This document shows, in pieces, positions 1-10,778 of a stretch of DNA of 64,000 nt (position 1 is its first letter; every line of letters starts with the position of its first letter). Location of the stretch: NCBI RefSeq assembly GCF_036669915.1, contig NC_089320.1, forward strand, positions 11,963,313-12,027,312, in the 5' to 3' direction. A program made the translations under genes and the position numbers. The notes beneath the pieces are model-generated. The model saw only the letters and a list, made by a program, of their open reading frames with translations. It was not told where the DNA came from and ran no database searches. The stretch is from Pocillopora verrucosa (taxonomy: Eukaryota > Cnidaria > Anthozoa > Scleractinia > Pocilloporidae).

Positions 1-2843
1 CCATTCACCCTTGATTGCTCCGATTAGCTTTTGCATCACTGGGTCCCTGGCAATCTCGTTTCTGAATTCAGCGAGCCTGTATGGTGCAATCGAGAGGTTT
101 TCTGAATGATCTATCTCGGCAAGTGTACAGATCAGACTTGTATCGTGCTTGGAGGCTTCGGTGGTGTTGCGGTATGCTCGGTATGCTCGACTCTGATACC
201 CACATAAGTTCCCCTTTTTTATACTGCACATCCAGGGAGTAATTCTGAAGGGCCATCAGCATTCTCTGGAGTCTCTTTGGTGAGTTGTGTATTGGCTTGG
301 TAAAAACTGCCCTTAGTGGTTCGTGGTCAGACTCGATGTGTACAACTTCGCGTCCCAGTATGTATTGATTGAACTTGTCGGTTGACCACACTATGGCGAG
401 GAGCTCTTTCTCGATTTGAGCGTAACGCGTTTCGGTGTCGGTCAGAGCTCGCGAGGCAAAGGCAACGGGCTGACCCTTTTGCATCAGTACTGCACCTAGA
501 CCCGTTATGCTGGCATCGCATTGGATTGTCACTTCTTCAGTAACATCATAGTATTTCAGTACCGGGGCCTTGGCCAAGTATTCTTTGACTGTGGTAAATG
601 CTTTCTCATGCTGTGCAAGCCAACACCACTCGACGTCCTTGTCCTCAAGCCTTCGCAAAGGTTCTGTCATGTCGGACAGGAGTGGCAAGAATTTGGCCAG
701 ATAATTGACCATCCCCAAAAACCTCTTCAGGCCTTTCACATCAGTCGGCGGTGGCATATCCAAAATAGCTTCAACTTTGGCTGGGTCTGCCTTTAGACCA
801 TCAGGAGTCAAGAGGTGGCCCATGAAACGCACTTCGGTTTGAGATCTTTTCAGCTTGAGTTTGTTGAGCTTGAGGTTCCACTCCCGGCATTTCTTGAAGA
901 ACGCACGTTCGTTCTTTTCAAGGCTCGAGTTGACCTCTGCGTCAGTTTCGCCAAATCCAGCGATGAGGAAGTCGTCAGCGATAACTTCAACTCCTTCTAA
1001 ATTTTCTACGAATTCATGCATGCGTCGCTGCCAAACTTCAGGCGCACTTGAGATACCAAAAGGCATGCGGGCCCATCTATAACGCCCAAAAGGCGTATTG
1101 AACGTTGTCAGGAAACTAGAAGCATCGTCTAAGAGGATTTGGTGGAAACCATCCTTGGCGTCACAAAGAGTAAATTTCTTGGCACCTGTTAAGCGGGAGG
1201 CCACTTCATCGATAGTCGGCAACTGGTAATGCTCTCGCCGAATGGCACGATTTAAATCTCTCGGGTCAATACAGATGCGTACTTTGTTTGGCTTCACTAT
1301 GGCCAACATGCTGGATACCCACTGCGTCGGTTCTGTTACTGGAATAATAACTTTACGATCAACAAGTTCGTCCAGCTTGTTTTTGATGCATGGACGCAAG
1401 GCTACTGGCACTCGCCTCGGTGCGTGGACAACTGGTTGCGCCTGTTCGTCTATGGCTATTTTGTATGTTCCCGGTAGGGCCCCTAATCCGTCGAATACGT
1501 CCTCATACTCTTCGAGCAAGGAGGCTTTGGGACACTTGACGTGTAATGCTAGGACGTCACAATTATGCAAACTCACAAAGCCAAGATTGAGGCTGGTGTT
1601 CAATGATAAAATCGGTTGATAGTCTCCGTCTAAGATGTTAAACTCCATTGACCTCCGCTGTCCACGGGACCACACAGGCAGGGTAGCTTTACCAGCAATT
1701 TTGCGGCGATCCCCTATGTACGAGACTATTTCCTTTTGGCATGGTTTGAGGCGATGAAGGAGGGTGTCCCCAGTGATTTGCTTGTATAATTGGGCCGGGA
1801 GAATGTCGCACTGCGACCCAGTATCTATTTGAAACTGGACTTCTGTCTTGGGATCTGGCCCATAAATGTGGAGTTTGACCACTGCCAATTTTTCCTGGCC
1901 TTTGCTCTTACTAGTAGTAGCACCAATGTAGTAGGGGTCGTTTCCCATGTCGACGGCTTCGTGGACCGCCGAAACTCTACTTTTCACTCCTCGGGGATTA
2001 GCGCGACATTTATTCGCAAAATGATTCATACTCCCACAGTTAAAACATGTTCTTCCATACGCGGGACAATGACGTCCATGCACCATTCCGCAATTTCCAC
2101 ATTCTTTAGACGGTCTTCTAAATGCTTGTGACTTAAGTTGTCGTTCTTCTTCAGGTTTTTCTGCCGATCCCGCCTTCCGTAACGCATGAACTGCAGTGTC
2201 TCCTCCAGCCATTAGCTTTACTTGCTGTTGGGTCTGTTCTGACGACTTAATAATGTCAACTGCTTGTAGGAGAGATAAATCATTCAAACGGAGAAGTCTC
2301 TCGCGGACGCGATCATCCCGTATGCCTAGCACGAGGCGGTCACGCAAAATTTCATCTGGTGTGATTGTATCGTGTGCACAGTTTTTTGCGATCGTTCGAA
2401 GCTCCGTAAGATACGTCGAGATGTTTTCGCCTGGTTCCTGGTTTCGGTTGTTGAACCTATAGCGTTCATATATGACCTGTGTCCTAGGAATGCAGAATTC
2501 GTCGAACTTCTTCAGGACTTGTGAAATGTCGTCTGCGTTTTCGTCTTCGTTCCAAATAAAGGTATCGTGGGCTCTGACGCCATCCTCGCCTATAATGCTT
2601 AGTAATGTCGACACACGAACTATGCCCTCTTGTTTATATACACCAGTAGCGATTTCGTAGCGCTGCCACGCTGCTTTCCACGATTTCCATGCGGTGGCTA
2701 AATTGTCGTCAAAATTAAGCGCTTTCGGCGGGGGCAAATTTGACGGGGGAATAAAAACTTGAGTCGGCGCTGGTGGCACAACTATGGATGCTTCAGCTGC
2801 TTCTGTCATCTTTAGGGGTGAACAGATCCCACTTCTGACACCA
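1..2843 (-). mobile_element. Ty3/gypsy LTR retrotransposon, gag-pol part (cut by window edge)
   Basis: A fused gag-pol reading frame of 913 codons runs from 2809 down to 68. In order it shows a gag-like region, a zinc knuckle (CFNCGSMNHFANKC, about residue 256) preceded by a second Cys-rich stretch, an aspartic protease with a DTG centre (about residue 330), a reverse transcriptase with the polymerase box reading IADD where most families have YADD (about residue 615), and an RNase H domain starting near IQCDAS (about residue 770). The frame shifts near 190-200, where a short direct duplication (ggtatgctc twice) is seen, and the other frame carries on toward the window start. The integrase would lie beyond position 1. 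The minus strand just upstream of the start carries a primer-binding-site-like stretch (tggtgtcagaagtggg, about 2828-2843). The domain order RT then RNase H fits Ty3/gypsy. The frameshift suggests this copy is decayed. Confidence 0.93.
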
Positions 2844-3045
2844 TGTCACGATTCTGTGAACTCAAAAGGGTTGTTTATTGTGCGAACTCGACTGCCGCCA
2901 CGTGTGTATTCGTTGTCTCCTAAGTCTTCTAAATATATAGATGTTCATCGGCCCAGTGGCGTGACCGTGTAACGCAATTTCACGACAAGCCGGTTTCCAC
3001 AAGTGTTTATATAGCAGCTAAAACTTCATACCTTACTTTTGCAAA
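2844..3045 (-). repeat. Probable 5' LTR of the Ty3/gypsy element (outer edge approximate)
   Basis: The inner edge is set by the tgtcacg sequence directly next to the primer-binding-site-like stretch. The outer edge is inferred: from about 3,050 onward the sequence matches the 3' flank of another D8C copy at 18.15-18.31 kb, so the LTR must stop before that. No second LTR is in the window, so neither the exact length nor a target-site duplication can be fixed. It holds an AT-rich TATA-like stretch (aaatatatag near 2930). Confidence 0.55.
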
Positions 3046-3737
3046 GTGTTACGCAAAACTTAATGGCATCTTTTGTTCTCTTCCGAGTTGAATTTTTTTC
3101 TATTGCGTTAATCATTTCTTTGGTAACATTACCTAAACTGGAGGCAGGAGGGGTTAGGCTGTTGCCCTGATAAACATAATAAAAGGAATATGTCCTTTTG
3201 CTACTCCAAAACGTTTATCACACGAAATAGCAATAAACTTTTGAGTCGCTGATAATGAAAGAACACCCCAATACCCGGGAGTTAACTCTATTGAGCCGTT
3301 TTTCAATTGCCGAGTACCTTTATTAAATACTATCTCCAGATAAAAGCATAAACATACCATCTATGTTTACTTTTTTTTTCTACTTTATTTTCACATTATC
3401 ACTACAGATGAGCGAAGATGACTGCGAACACCTGAAGCCCTAATTCTGAAAAGACACCTCATTATCACGTTTTGAAATTTAATTAGAAGATTGTCGTGAT
3501 TCCCGAACACTTTTATTGCACACTTTTTCCGCACATTTACCACCAATAATGAATTCTTTATTTCTCTTTTCAATCATTCAAGTCCACTTTACAGAATGAA
3601 CTTCTGCTACCAGCTGATATCAAGTGCTAAGGCTGATATAAGTATACGTCCCATTTCCCCTGTAAAGTTCTTGTGTTGGAGTGTAAGGCTCAGCCGTAAG
3701 CGTGTGACATGCTTCAGTTTTAATTGCCCATCATCCG

Positions 3738-5639
3738 TTAGTCACTGCCACAATAACGGAGTTGGCAACCGGGCGATTTCACCAGTTTGTAGACAAAGAA
3801 CGAGTCACAGTTTCGTACTTCAATGCCGGCTTGCCAGTTACAATTGTTGCCATCCCAGTTGAAACAGACTTGTCTGGATACCTAAACCAAAAAACATTGG
3901 AATTGAAAAGATAAATAAATGTCTAGTCACCACAAATATAGTCTTATGATAGAATTAAGATATATGTTATGCTGTGTCATAATTGAAAACAAACATTTTC
4001 ATAAAAGCCGATTGAAAACACTCAGGTTTTTTTCTCTCATATAACGTCATAAAGCCTGTGTTCTCACTGGTACAGAAATGTACGAAGTGATATTCCCCCA
4101 GTGATATTCCCCCAGTGATATTCCCCCAGTAATATTCCCCCAGTGATATTCCTCCAGTGATATTCCCCCAGTGATATTCCCCCAGTGATATTCCCCCAGT
4201 AATATTCCTCCAGTGATATTCCCCCAGTGATATTCCCCCAGTGATATTGCCCCAGTGATATTCCACAGCTTTCCTAAAGCTTCGCTCTTCGAAAATCATT
4301 CGCTTCTCGGAACAAATAATGTTCGTGGGCAAATACCCGAGAATAATTTCCCGCCAAACGGAGTCTTGAATTCATTCATATGATTTACCCAGAAAAAAAA
4401 TTTTACTGTTGTAAGAAATGTGATCTGTGCACCTTTCCCTCGGCAACAGATGGATGTCGTCCATTCAGCCACCCCGGTGCATGCGTGCCACACGTGTTTT
4501 TATTTGGTGGTGACTCTGGCATCTTTGAGCCTGCGGCTCCGGTGAAGCGGTACCACGCTTCTTCAATGTCGTTGTCACATGCTGCATTGCCCATACCGTA
4601 GGTATTCTTCCTGTCAGCGCTGTCCAGAACTTTGTAGCCTTCACACTCTAATTTGCAATATGGCAAAAACAAAGCTGAAAAATGTGTGCGCGTGTCCCAA
4701 ACTCACTTGTCGATACATAGCAACAGTGAACATTTGTTAAAATGGCGGGAATTTTTTTAAAAAAGCGGTGATATCCAATTTTTATGCGTACTAAAGACCA
4801 CTCAGCACGCATGTCAACATCATGGAGCCTCAACGTCATTTTGTGAATGAAAACATTTTTTGTGCCCCTGTCAAAGGACTGTTGATAGAAAAATTAAAAG
4901 CTTTATCTTACTACCTGAATTATTTATACCTGGGCAAAAAAACGGCGTCGCTTATCAATCTTTTCCAAAACTTTGCTGTATTATCATGATGTCACTATAG
5001 TTTTATATTTGAGTCCGCAAAAATTGTGACGAGCGGAGACGTTTTTCAGTTTTTCAAGCAAGTTGATTGGACATTTAGACACATGTCAAGCATGTCTAGG
5101 TGGAGAAAAACAACCTGGAATTCGTGGTAACCGTCGAGTATTGACTAGAATTTTGTTGGTTAGGGATGGAGATGCCTCTATGCGATGACCTGCGATGGCT
5201 CAAATTGCTGAAAATGGGGAGGGAGAAGACCAACGGAACCTGCTTTGGGCCAATTGTTCTTCTGGGTAATTTAAGATAGCCAAAAACTTAAATATAAAAA
5301 TACAAACATGGTTTGAGGTATTGACTTGAAGAAAATGTTCCGAAGGGGAACGAAAATTGTTTGGAGTTAGCGGCAAGCTACAGTTGTCAAGGATGCACGA
5401 GTTACAGGGGGTGAAAAAAATCATCAAATGAATGACAAAAGTCCTAAAGTTCAATTTTGGTTCGAGTTAATGACGCATTCGAGTTAGCGAGGGTTCGAGT
5501 CATCTTGGACTTCAGAAATCTATAAGAAATGTACCTGGAGCGAGTGGAGGGGGGTTTGTTGGCGGTTCTTTCTTCAGCTATTCAATCTCACCCTCTACAG
5601 CAGTGAGCCGCTCTTTTAGTTCCGAGATCATCGAGCAAA
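3738..5639 (-). pseudogene. D8C-domain gene copy 1: exon 1 missing, stop in exon 2
   Basis: Three of the four exons of the family are recognisable on the minus strand: exon 2 at 5639-5535, exon 3 at 4647-4433 and exon 4 at 3881-3738. Exons 3 and 4 are open and encode essentially the same D8C domain as copy 4 (26,982-29,583). Exon 2, which encodes the coiled coil, has a GAG codon changed to TAG at 5580-5578. Exon 1 with the signal peptide and the start codon is absent: beyond about 5,830 the sequence jumps to DNA that in copy 4 lies near 24,215, so about 3 kb of upstream DNA including exon 1 has been deleted. The 3' end keeps an AATAAA signal (complement of 3557-3562). Intron 3 carries an expanded 14-bp repeat. 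It pairs with copy 4 rather than copy 2 in sequence, which supports duplication by inversion of a gene pair. Confidence 0.88.
4087..4268. repeat. 14-bp minisatellite in intron 3 of D8C copy 1 (about 13 units)
   Basis: Units of the form gtgatattccccca repeat about 13 times, with a few single-base variants (gtaatatt, cctcca). Because 14 is not a multiple of 3, every frame cycles through the array and gives a Gly-Asn-Ile-Thr/Leu-Gly-Glu-Tyr-His-like peptide. That peptide is a repeat artefact, not a gene. Confidence 0.95.
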
Positions 5640-6399
5640 CTGAAAATAAATTACGACAATGATCCATGAATCGCTTTAGTGAAGTTACGCTTTAAATGTA
5701 GTAGCAACTAAATGGAAAAGCCGAAAAGTAAAATAACACAGCTAATTCGTTGCCAATTTTGTCCTAACTAGGAAGAACAGTTTTTTTTTATCTAATTTTA
5801 TTTCTAAATCTGTGTTGTCGTGAAAAGCCTAAAGAAGTGGAGTGCTTTGCATTTAAACTGAAAATAGAAATCGTTCGTAATATGGCAGAGATCTTAATTA
5901 CTTACTTCGTAGTTGCTGTGCATGAAGATATAAACGGAATACACGACCGATAAAACAACCAGCGTACGCAAACAACCTACCTATGCGTATAGATACCCGA
6001 AATGATCTTGGTCAATCTGTTAGTCTTCAATACTCAAACCTATCACATAAAGAGAGACGAGATGTTAAAATTGACCGAAATCTGCAGCGTTACACATTGA
6101 TTGTGGATTAAAAAGTCAGTTAATAAGAGAAAAAGATCATAAATGACAATCTCTGATCCTCGGCTGATCCAAGGTCCTTCAAAGACAAATTGCCAGCCTC
6201 GAATAAAGAGAACGTTTTGTTTTGTAAGCGGGCGTTGGCCATGAAACGTTTCATAGTCTAATTGGTTGCTTATGATGTCAAGACTGCAGTGATAGGGTAG
6301 AATGAAATAACAAATTTTGTATTTAAAATGAAACAATAAAAACTCAGTGTACAAGAGATTACATTTTGTAATCTCTTAGTGTGTAATATCGTTTAATGA

Positions 6400-9300
6400 T
6401 TTTCGCGGTTTCCTTCTTTGTGCATGTTTTGGAAGTATTATTTTGCTTCCTATTATGGTGGAAACCAATTCAAATTTACGGTATTGGTTTAGCCTAAAAT
6501 CAGATTTGTTATGAATGTATATTTTCAACTAAAAAAATATAATTTTCCAAATTTGATGATATCTTAGCGCCCCAATGGCGTATTTTATTAGTAAAACCTT
6601 TTATTTTCGTTTCTATTGTGGATTTCATAACAGATTATTCATCGAAACTTGATATTTTCACAAATTGCAACACTAGCATTATTTCTAGTGCTTTTAGGGG
6701 TCAGCGTCGGTTGTATCTTCAGATAAATTCCTTTACGAAATTGAACAGACATAGGGTATTATAGTCACATTGCTATCTACGAATATCACATATCTTCTTA
6801 GTTTTGTGGCCTCGAGGGCCGTTTTGCATGCAATCGATTCTTAAAGTAGTTAAGGTTACTCCAAGAAAATGCGGCGAAAGGTTGCAACCTGCTCACTAGT
6901 GAGCAGTATCACATATATTCCTGTATGTAGGCAATTTTGTTTTAAGTCAGCAACATATGAAACTACTGAGTAACTCGGGTGCTGAATAGTGCGAAGCCGA
7001 CGCCGCAGATCTTCCATTGTTAGATTCTCTCTTGGCCCGTCCTTCTAATGCACAAGCTAGGGCACCCATGTAGGCCATCTCACGTGTGGCAAGCGAATAC
7101 TGATAAGCGCAACCCGCGTAACTCTTTCAACTTTTGGAATGCTGCGCGACCTTTACAACTGCTTTTGTCTCGTATTTGGGTCAGTTTGTCCACGTACTCA
7201 CCCATGGTCTTCGGGTTTTCGAAACAGTTTGAAACACACTTCACTGGTGAAGCATTGTGTATTTCTATGCCTTACAGAATCGACGCCTTGATAACTGCAA
7301 TACCACGCTGGGTTCCATGCAATTCCATTAAGCCACTTGTTGCAATATCACCACTGACCAGGTACTTACTACGAGGGAAGAAAACCTTGTTGTTTGTGAA
7401 ACCTGCAACGTGTTTAACGATGGCCTGAATAGCAGATGTGTGAATCTCCGGGTTGTTTCACGTTGGTCGTTCCAGCAGGTACGTTATCTGATCCTGTCAG
7501 ATAGTTTGGAGCTGGAAGAACGAGGAGAAGGGAAGTCGTTAACAAAGATCCTTCTAACTTCAAAAATTCACCATATGGTTGCCAAGTGATTCGATGGTGT
7601 CAGGCAGAGCCGAAATGACGAAAAGCTACGTCGCAGGTATGCGATCAATAACGCGGGCTCAAGCGCTCGAGATTCAAGATTCAGCGAAGTTTGCGGAGAA
7701 AAAAAGGGGCTAGCATTTAAAACCCAGGAATTTTCTTGTCGTTGAAGGAATTTTCCTATTTCCGGTGTTTTTAAGGAGAAATGAATTTTTGAAATTTTTA
7801 GGGGGTGTACAAAGATTTTGGAGGTTGTTCTGTAAAAGGAAAGCAACGGGGGAAGCAAACGCCTACAAGCAACAGAATGGAAAATCAAGCATGCAACCAA
7901 CTCAAAATCCGTTTTCCTTGTCGAAGTCTTGCGTATACACAGACGTCATTCAGCTCTGTCATCTTGTCATTGATTGACCGTCAATACATGCAATCGCGTT
8001 ACTCCAACACAGCGGTCCATCGTCAGGCATGCTCAGAGAGATCAATTTTGGCCGACCGCGCGACAATTTCCAGCGCAAAATTTTGCAGGAAAATGTAAAA
8101 GACAACCGCTGTTATGGAATACTTATGTGGATCCGCAAAGGAAAACAAACGTTGGGAAATGAAGAATTTGAGACTTTTCCTGTTCATTCACCATTTTGTT
8201 TTGAATTTTTAAAACACCGTGACCACCTAATTTACGCAGAGCTTCTTTAGCCTGAAAGTGATCAATCAAGTGGCCTCGTTTCAATGTTCTCACAAACGCA
8301 AACGTCTGACTGCTGCGTTAATCACTTTGCACCTCCGGAAATGTATCCGTTCCTCGAAAACCGCATAGAGAATTTACCGTTGACTCATCCTTATTAGCAA
8401 TAGGCAGTAATAAGCTCTAGTGGTTACGGGTGACCCTTTTCAATCGCGACTCATTGGAAAGGTCCGTGCACCGACCATCATCGCACCAAATAGCGAAGCT
8501 TGTAATACAATCGACGCACAACACTATCCACGATCAATCAATGACATTTAGTCGGACCGAAAGTGCCTGCCCAATCGAGCTGGAAATACAGTACAAAATG
8601 ATTCCGCTTTTTTCGCGGCGAATAAATGAAGACTTTTAGAAAACAGAGAAATACCTCAGAAATGAATAACGACAAAGAGTACCTACTCAGTTTGTTTGGA
8701 GTTCACTTCATCTTATGCACAGCATTTCATGAAACGTTATTTTATTTTTCAAAATTATTCAAACTTTTACGAAAGTAGCTTTAGATTTCCTTTTCTCGTG
8801 TCACAAAATTTTAGCACTTTTGGTCATCAAAAGACCAAGTTTTTTGAACCGGATGACAATCTTTCTAATAACCTAGAATTCCGTCGGAAACATATGCAGT
8901 AAAAGAAAGTAAAATGCATGCTATTTCAGTTGGCATGTAAGCATAAAAAAAGAATGAATGATCGACTTCTCTCCGGGCCAAATTATTGGTTGGCAAATCT
9001 TCATCTTTTACCTTCATTTTTACCAACTTCAGACACAAATTCTGTACTTCTGTTCTGTACCGGCAGTTTTTGATGATGTTCGTATTATTCTCTTCAGGTT
9101 AGTAACGTAGTAACAAAACATTCCCTGTTTGACCTTACTTGTTTGCTTTTTTACTACGCTTTGCCGCGCTTTATTGTGATGAATAGGCGTTTTCTGTCCC
9201 ATGTTCTGTTTCTCAGAATGCTTTCAGGCAACGCTGCTACCCATCCTCAGGTGAAAAGAAATCAAGATTTTGTCAGGATCATACGGGTTTTGTTCATGTT

Positions 9301-10230
9301 TTAAGAAATTATTTCTTTTAACACATACCTACTATTGAAGATGATGCTCACAAACACAACTACCCCTCTGATCATGTTCAAACGCTTATTAAGAAACACT
9401 TTTCAAAAACTCGTTGTGTCCAATGAAGAGGAGTTCTCTTATGAAGCAAGAGTCAAAACAAAACTTTTTAATGCCAGCCACTGAGATAAAGATGATGTAA
9501 ACCTGAATCAAGATGACAACTGGATTAGCTCAGTTGGTCAAGCCATGATCTTATTCAATTAAACTGGGGTTTTTCCACACTTCTCTAATTAATGTCATAG
9601 CAGTTTCGCGAAGTTGTCTACTGAGTAAGGAACAATATATTAAGTAATGGTAGTTTGATAAAGGGGATGATTCTTTAAGTTGCAAATTTATGCTACGATG
9701 ATGCAGCTCTTAAGATAGAACGCTCTACTTCTCATTTAGACATTTATCTGTTTTAAATAAGATTACAGGAGGTTATAACAGGTGCATTTTGGTTCTGTAG
9801 TGTTACTGTGTTACCTGCCACTGATTTGCTTTTCGACCACTTCATGCGGACAAATTGTAGTTACCACATTGACACCAAAGTTTAAAGATGTGTTAAAGCT
9901 GTTTTGCTAAGCACGTTTGGAGATTGTTCTCTCCATAGAATCTGCTTAACCTTCTTTTTCGACTTCAAATTGAAAACATTGGAACTAAAAAATAGTGACT
10001 TCTTGAAACCTATGAAAAAATTCAGTTATTTAGTCCTCTGTCTCTGATTTTCATTGAGTTAAACCCGGTTTTTACTACACATGTTTTGCTGGTATGAATA
10101 GGGTATGTGCTTCTTTTTTTATCGGATGTTAGAGCACCAAAATGTTTCAAGTGTAAAAGCTACGATGTACTTTACATCATAGCTAAACGATTAGCAGAAG
10201 TAAGATATGTATAGATATTTCAATTCTATC
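6400..10230. other. Left linker between D8C copies 1 and 2 (non-coding, mirrored on the right)
   Basis: This stretch has no convincing intact gene. Positions 7,600-10,230 reappear in reverse at 18,575-20,930 plus 23,395-23,615. Positions 6,440-7,610 have no partner in the right linker. Within that part, 6,390-6,700 resembles 15,960-16,245 in reverse, 6,680-6,880 resembles 31,850-32,050 in reverse, and 7,050-7,240 is a decayed piece of the CP-motif gene found at 34.4 kb. Short ORFs here are mirrored with their stops and show no family features. Confidence 0.7.
7050..7240 (-). pseudogene. Decayed fragment related to the CP-motif gene at 34.4 kb
   Basis: On the minus strand, positions about 7,225-7,130 translate to a segment close to residues in the middle of the CP-motif protein (the shared core is KxxCKGRAAFQKL, with DKLTQIRDK against GKLAQMRDK). 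The flanking exonic sequence and the Cys-Pro motifs cannot be followed and stops lie nearby. The fragment lies in the part of the left linker that is missing from the right linker. It is read as a broken paralogue. Confidence 0.6.
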
Positions 10231-10778
10231 GGGTCGCAATTTCACTCCCTTCCACTGACTGAGGGCCTGAAAAAGGCTATGAAAGGAAGATGTTCTTTTA
10301 CTACTCGTAAATAAAACCTTTATCACACTAAATAGCAATAAACTTTTGAGTCGCTGATAATGAAAGAACACCCCAATACCCGGTAGTTACTCTATTAAGC
10401 CGTTTTACAATTGCCGAGTACCTATGTTAAAATACTACCTCCAGATAAAAGCCTAAACATACCATCTATATTTCCTTTTTTCAGCTTTTCTTTTTTTTGC
10501 ATCATCACCCCAGTTGACCGATTATGACTGCGAGCCCTAATTCTTAAAAGACACCTCAACATCCCGTTTTGAAACTAAATTAACTATTGTCGTTATTCCC
10601 GAACACTTTTATTGCACACTTTTTCCGCACATCTACCACCAATAATGAATTCTTTATTTCCCTTTTTAATAATTCAAGTCCACATTACAGAAAGAACTTA
10701 TGCTACCAGCTGATATTAAGTACTTAGGCTAAGGCCTTTCCCCTGTAAAGTTTTAGTAAATCTGATTGTAATCATCCT

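Noticed and set aside
4087..4268. CRISPR-like regular repeats
   Set aside because: Units are adjacent with no spacers, in an intron of a eukaryotic gene. The 22-bp arrays at 15.5 and 33.1 kb are likewise spacer-less minisatellites.
3967..4332. ORF of 121 codons with a repeating peptide
   Set aside because: It is the 14-bp minisatellite of intron 3 read through; the same happens at 29,090-29,322.
4380..4601. Antisense ORF across D8C exon 3 (also 11,664-11,897 and 28,512-28,733)
   Set aside because: Complement shadow of a conserved exon; it has no splice logic of its own.
5200..5454. ORF matching 27,661-27,843 in the other arm
   Set aside because: It is intron 2 of the D8C genes, conserved only because the copies are young.
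9513..9560. tRNA-like A box (ttagctcagttggt), mirrored near 19,265-19,315
   Set aside because: Only the A-box part looks like a tRNA; no T arm or acceptor stem can be folded. At most an old SINE trace.
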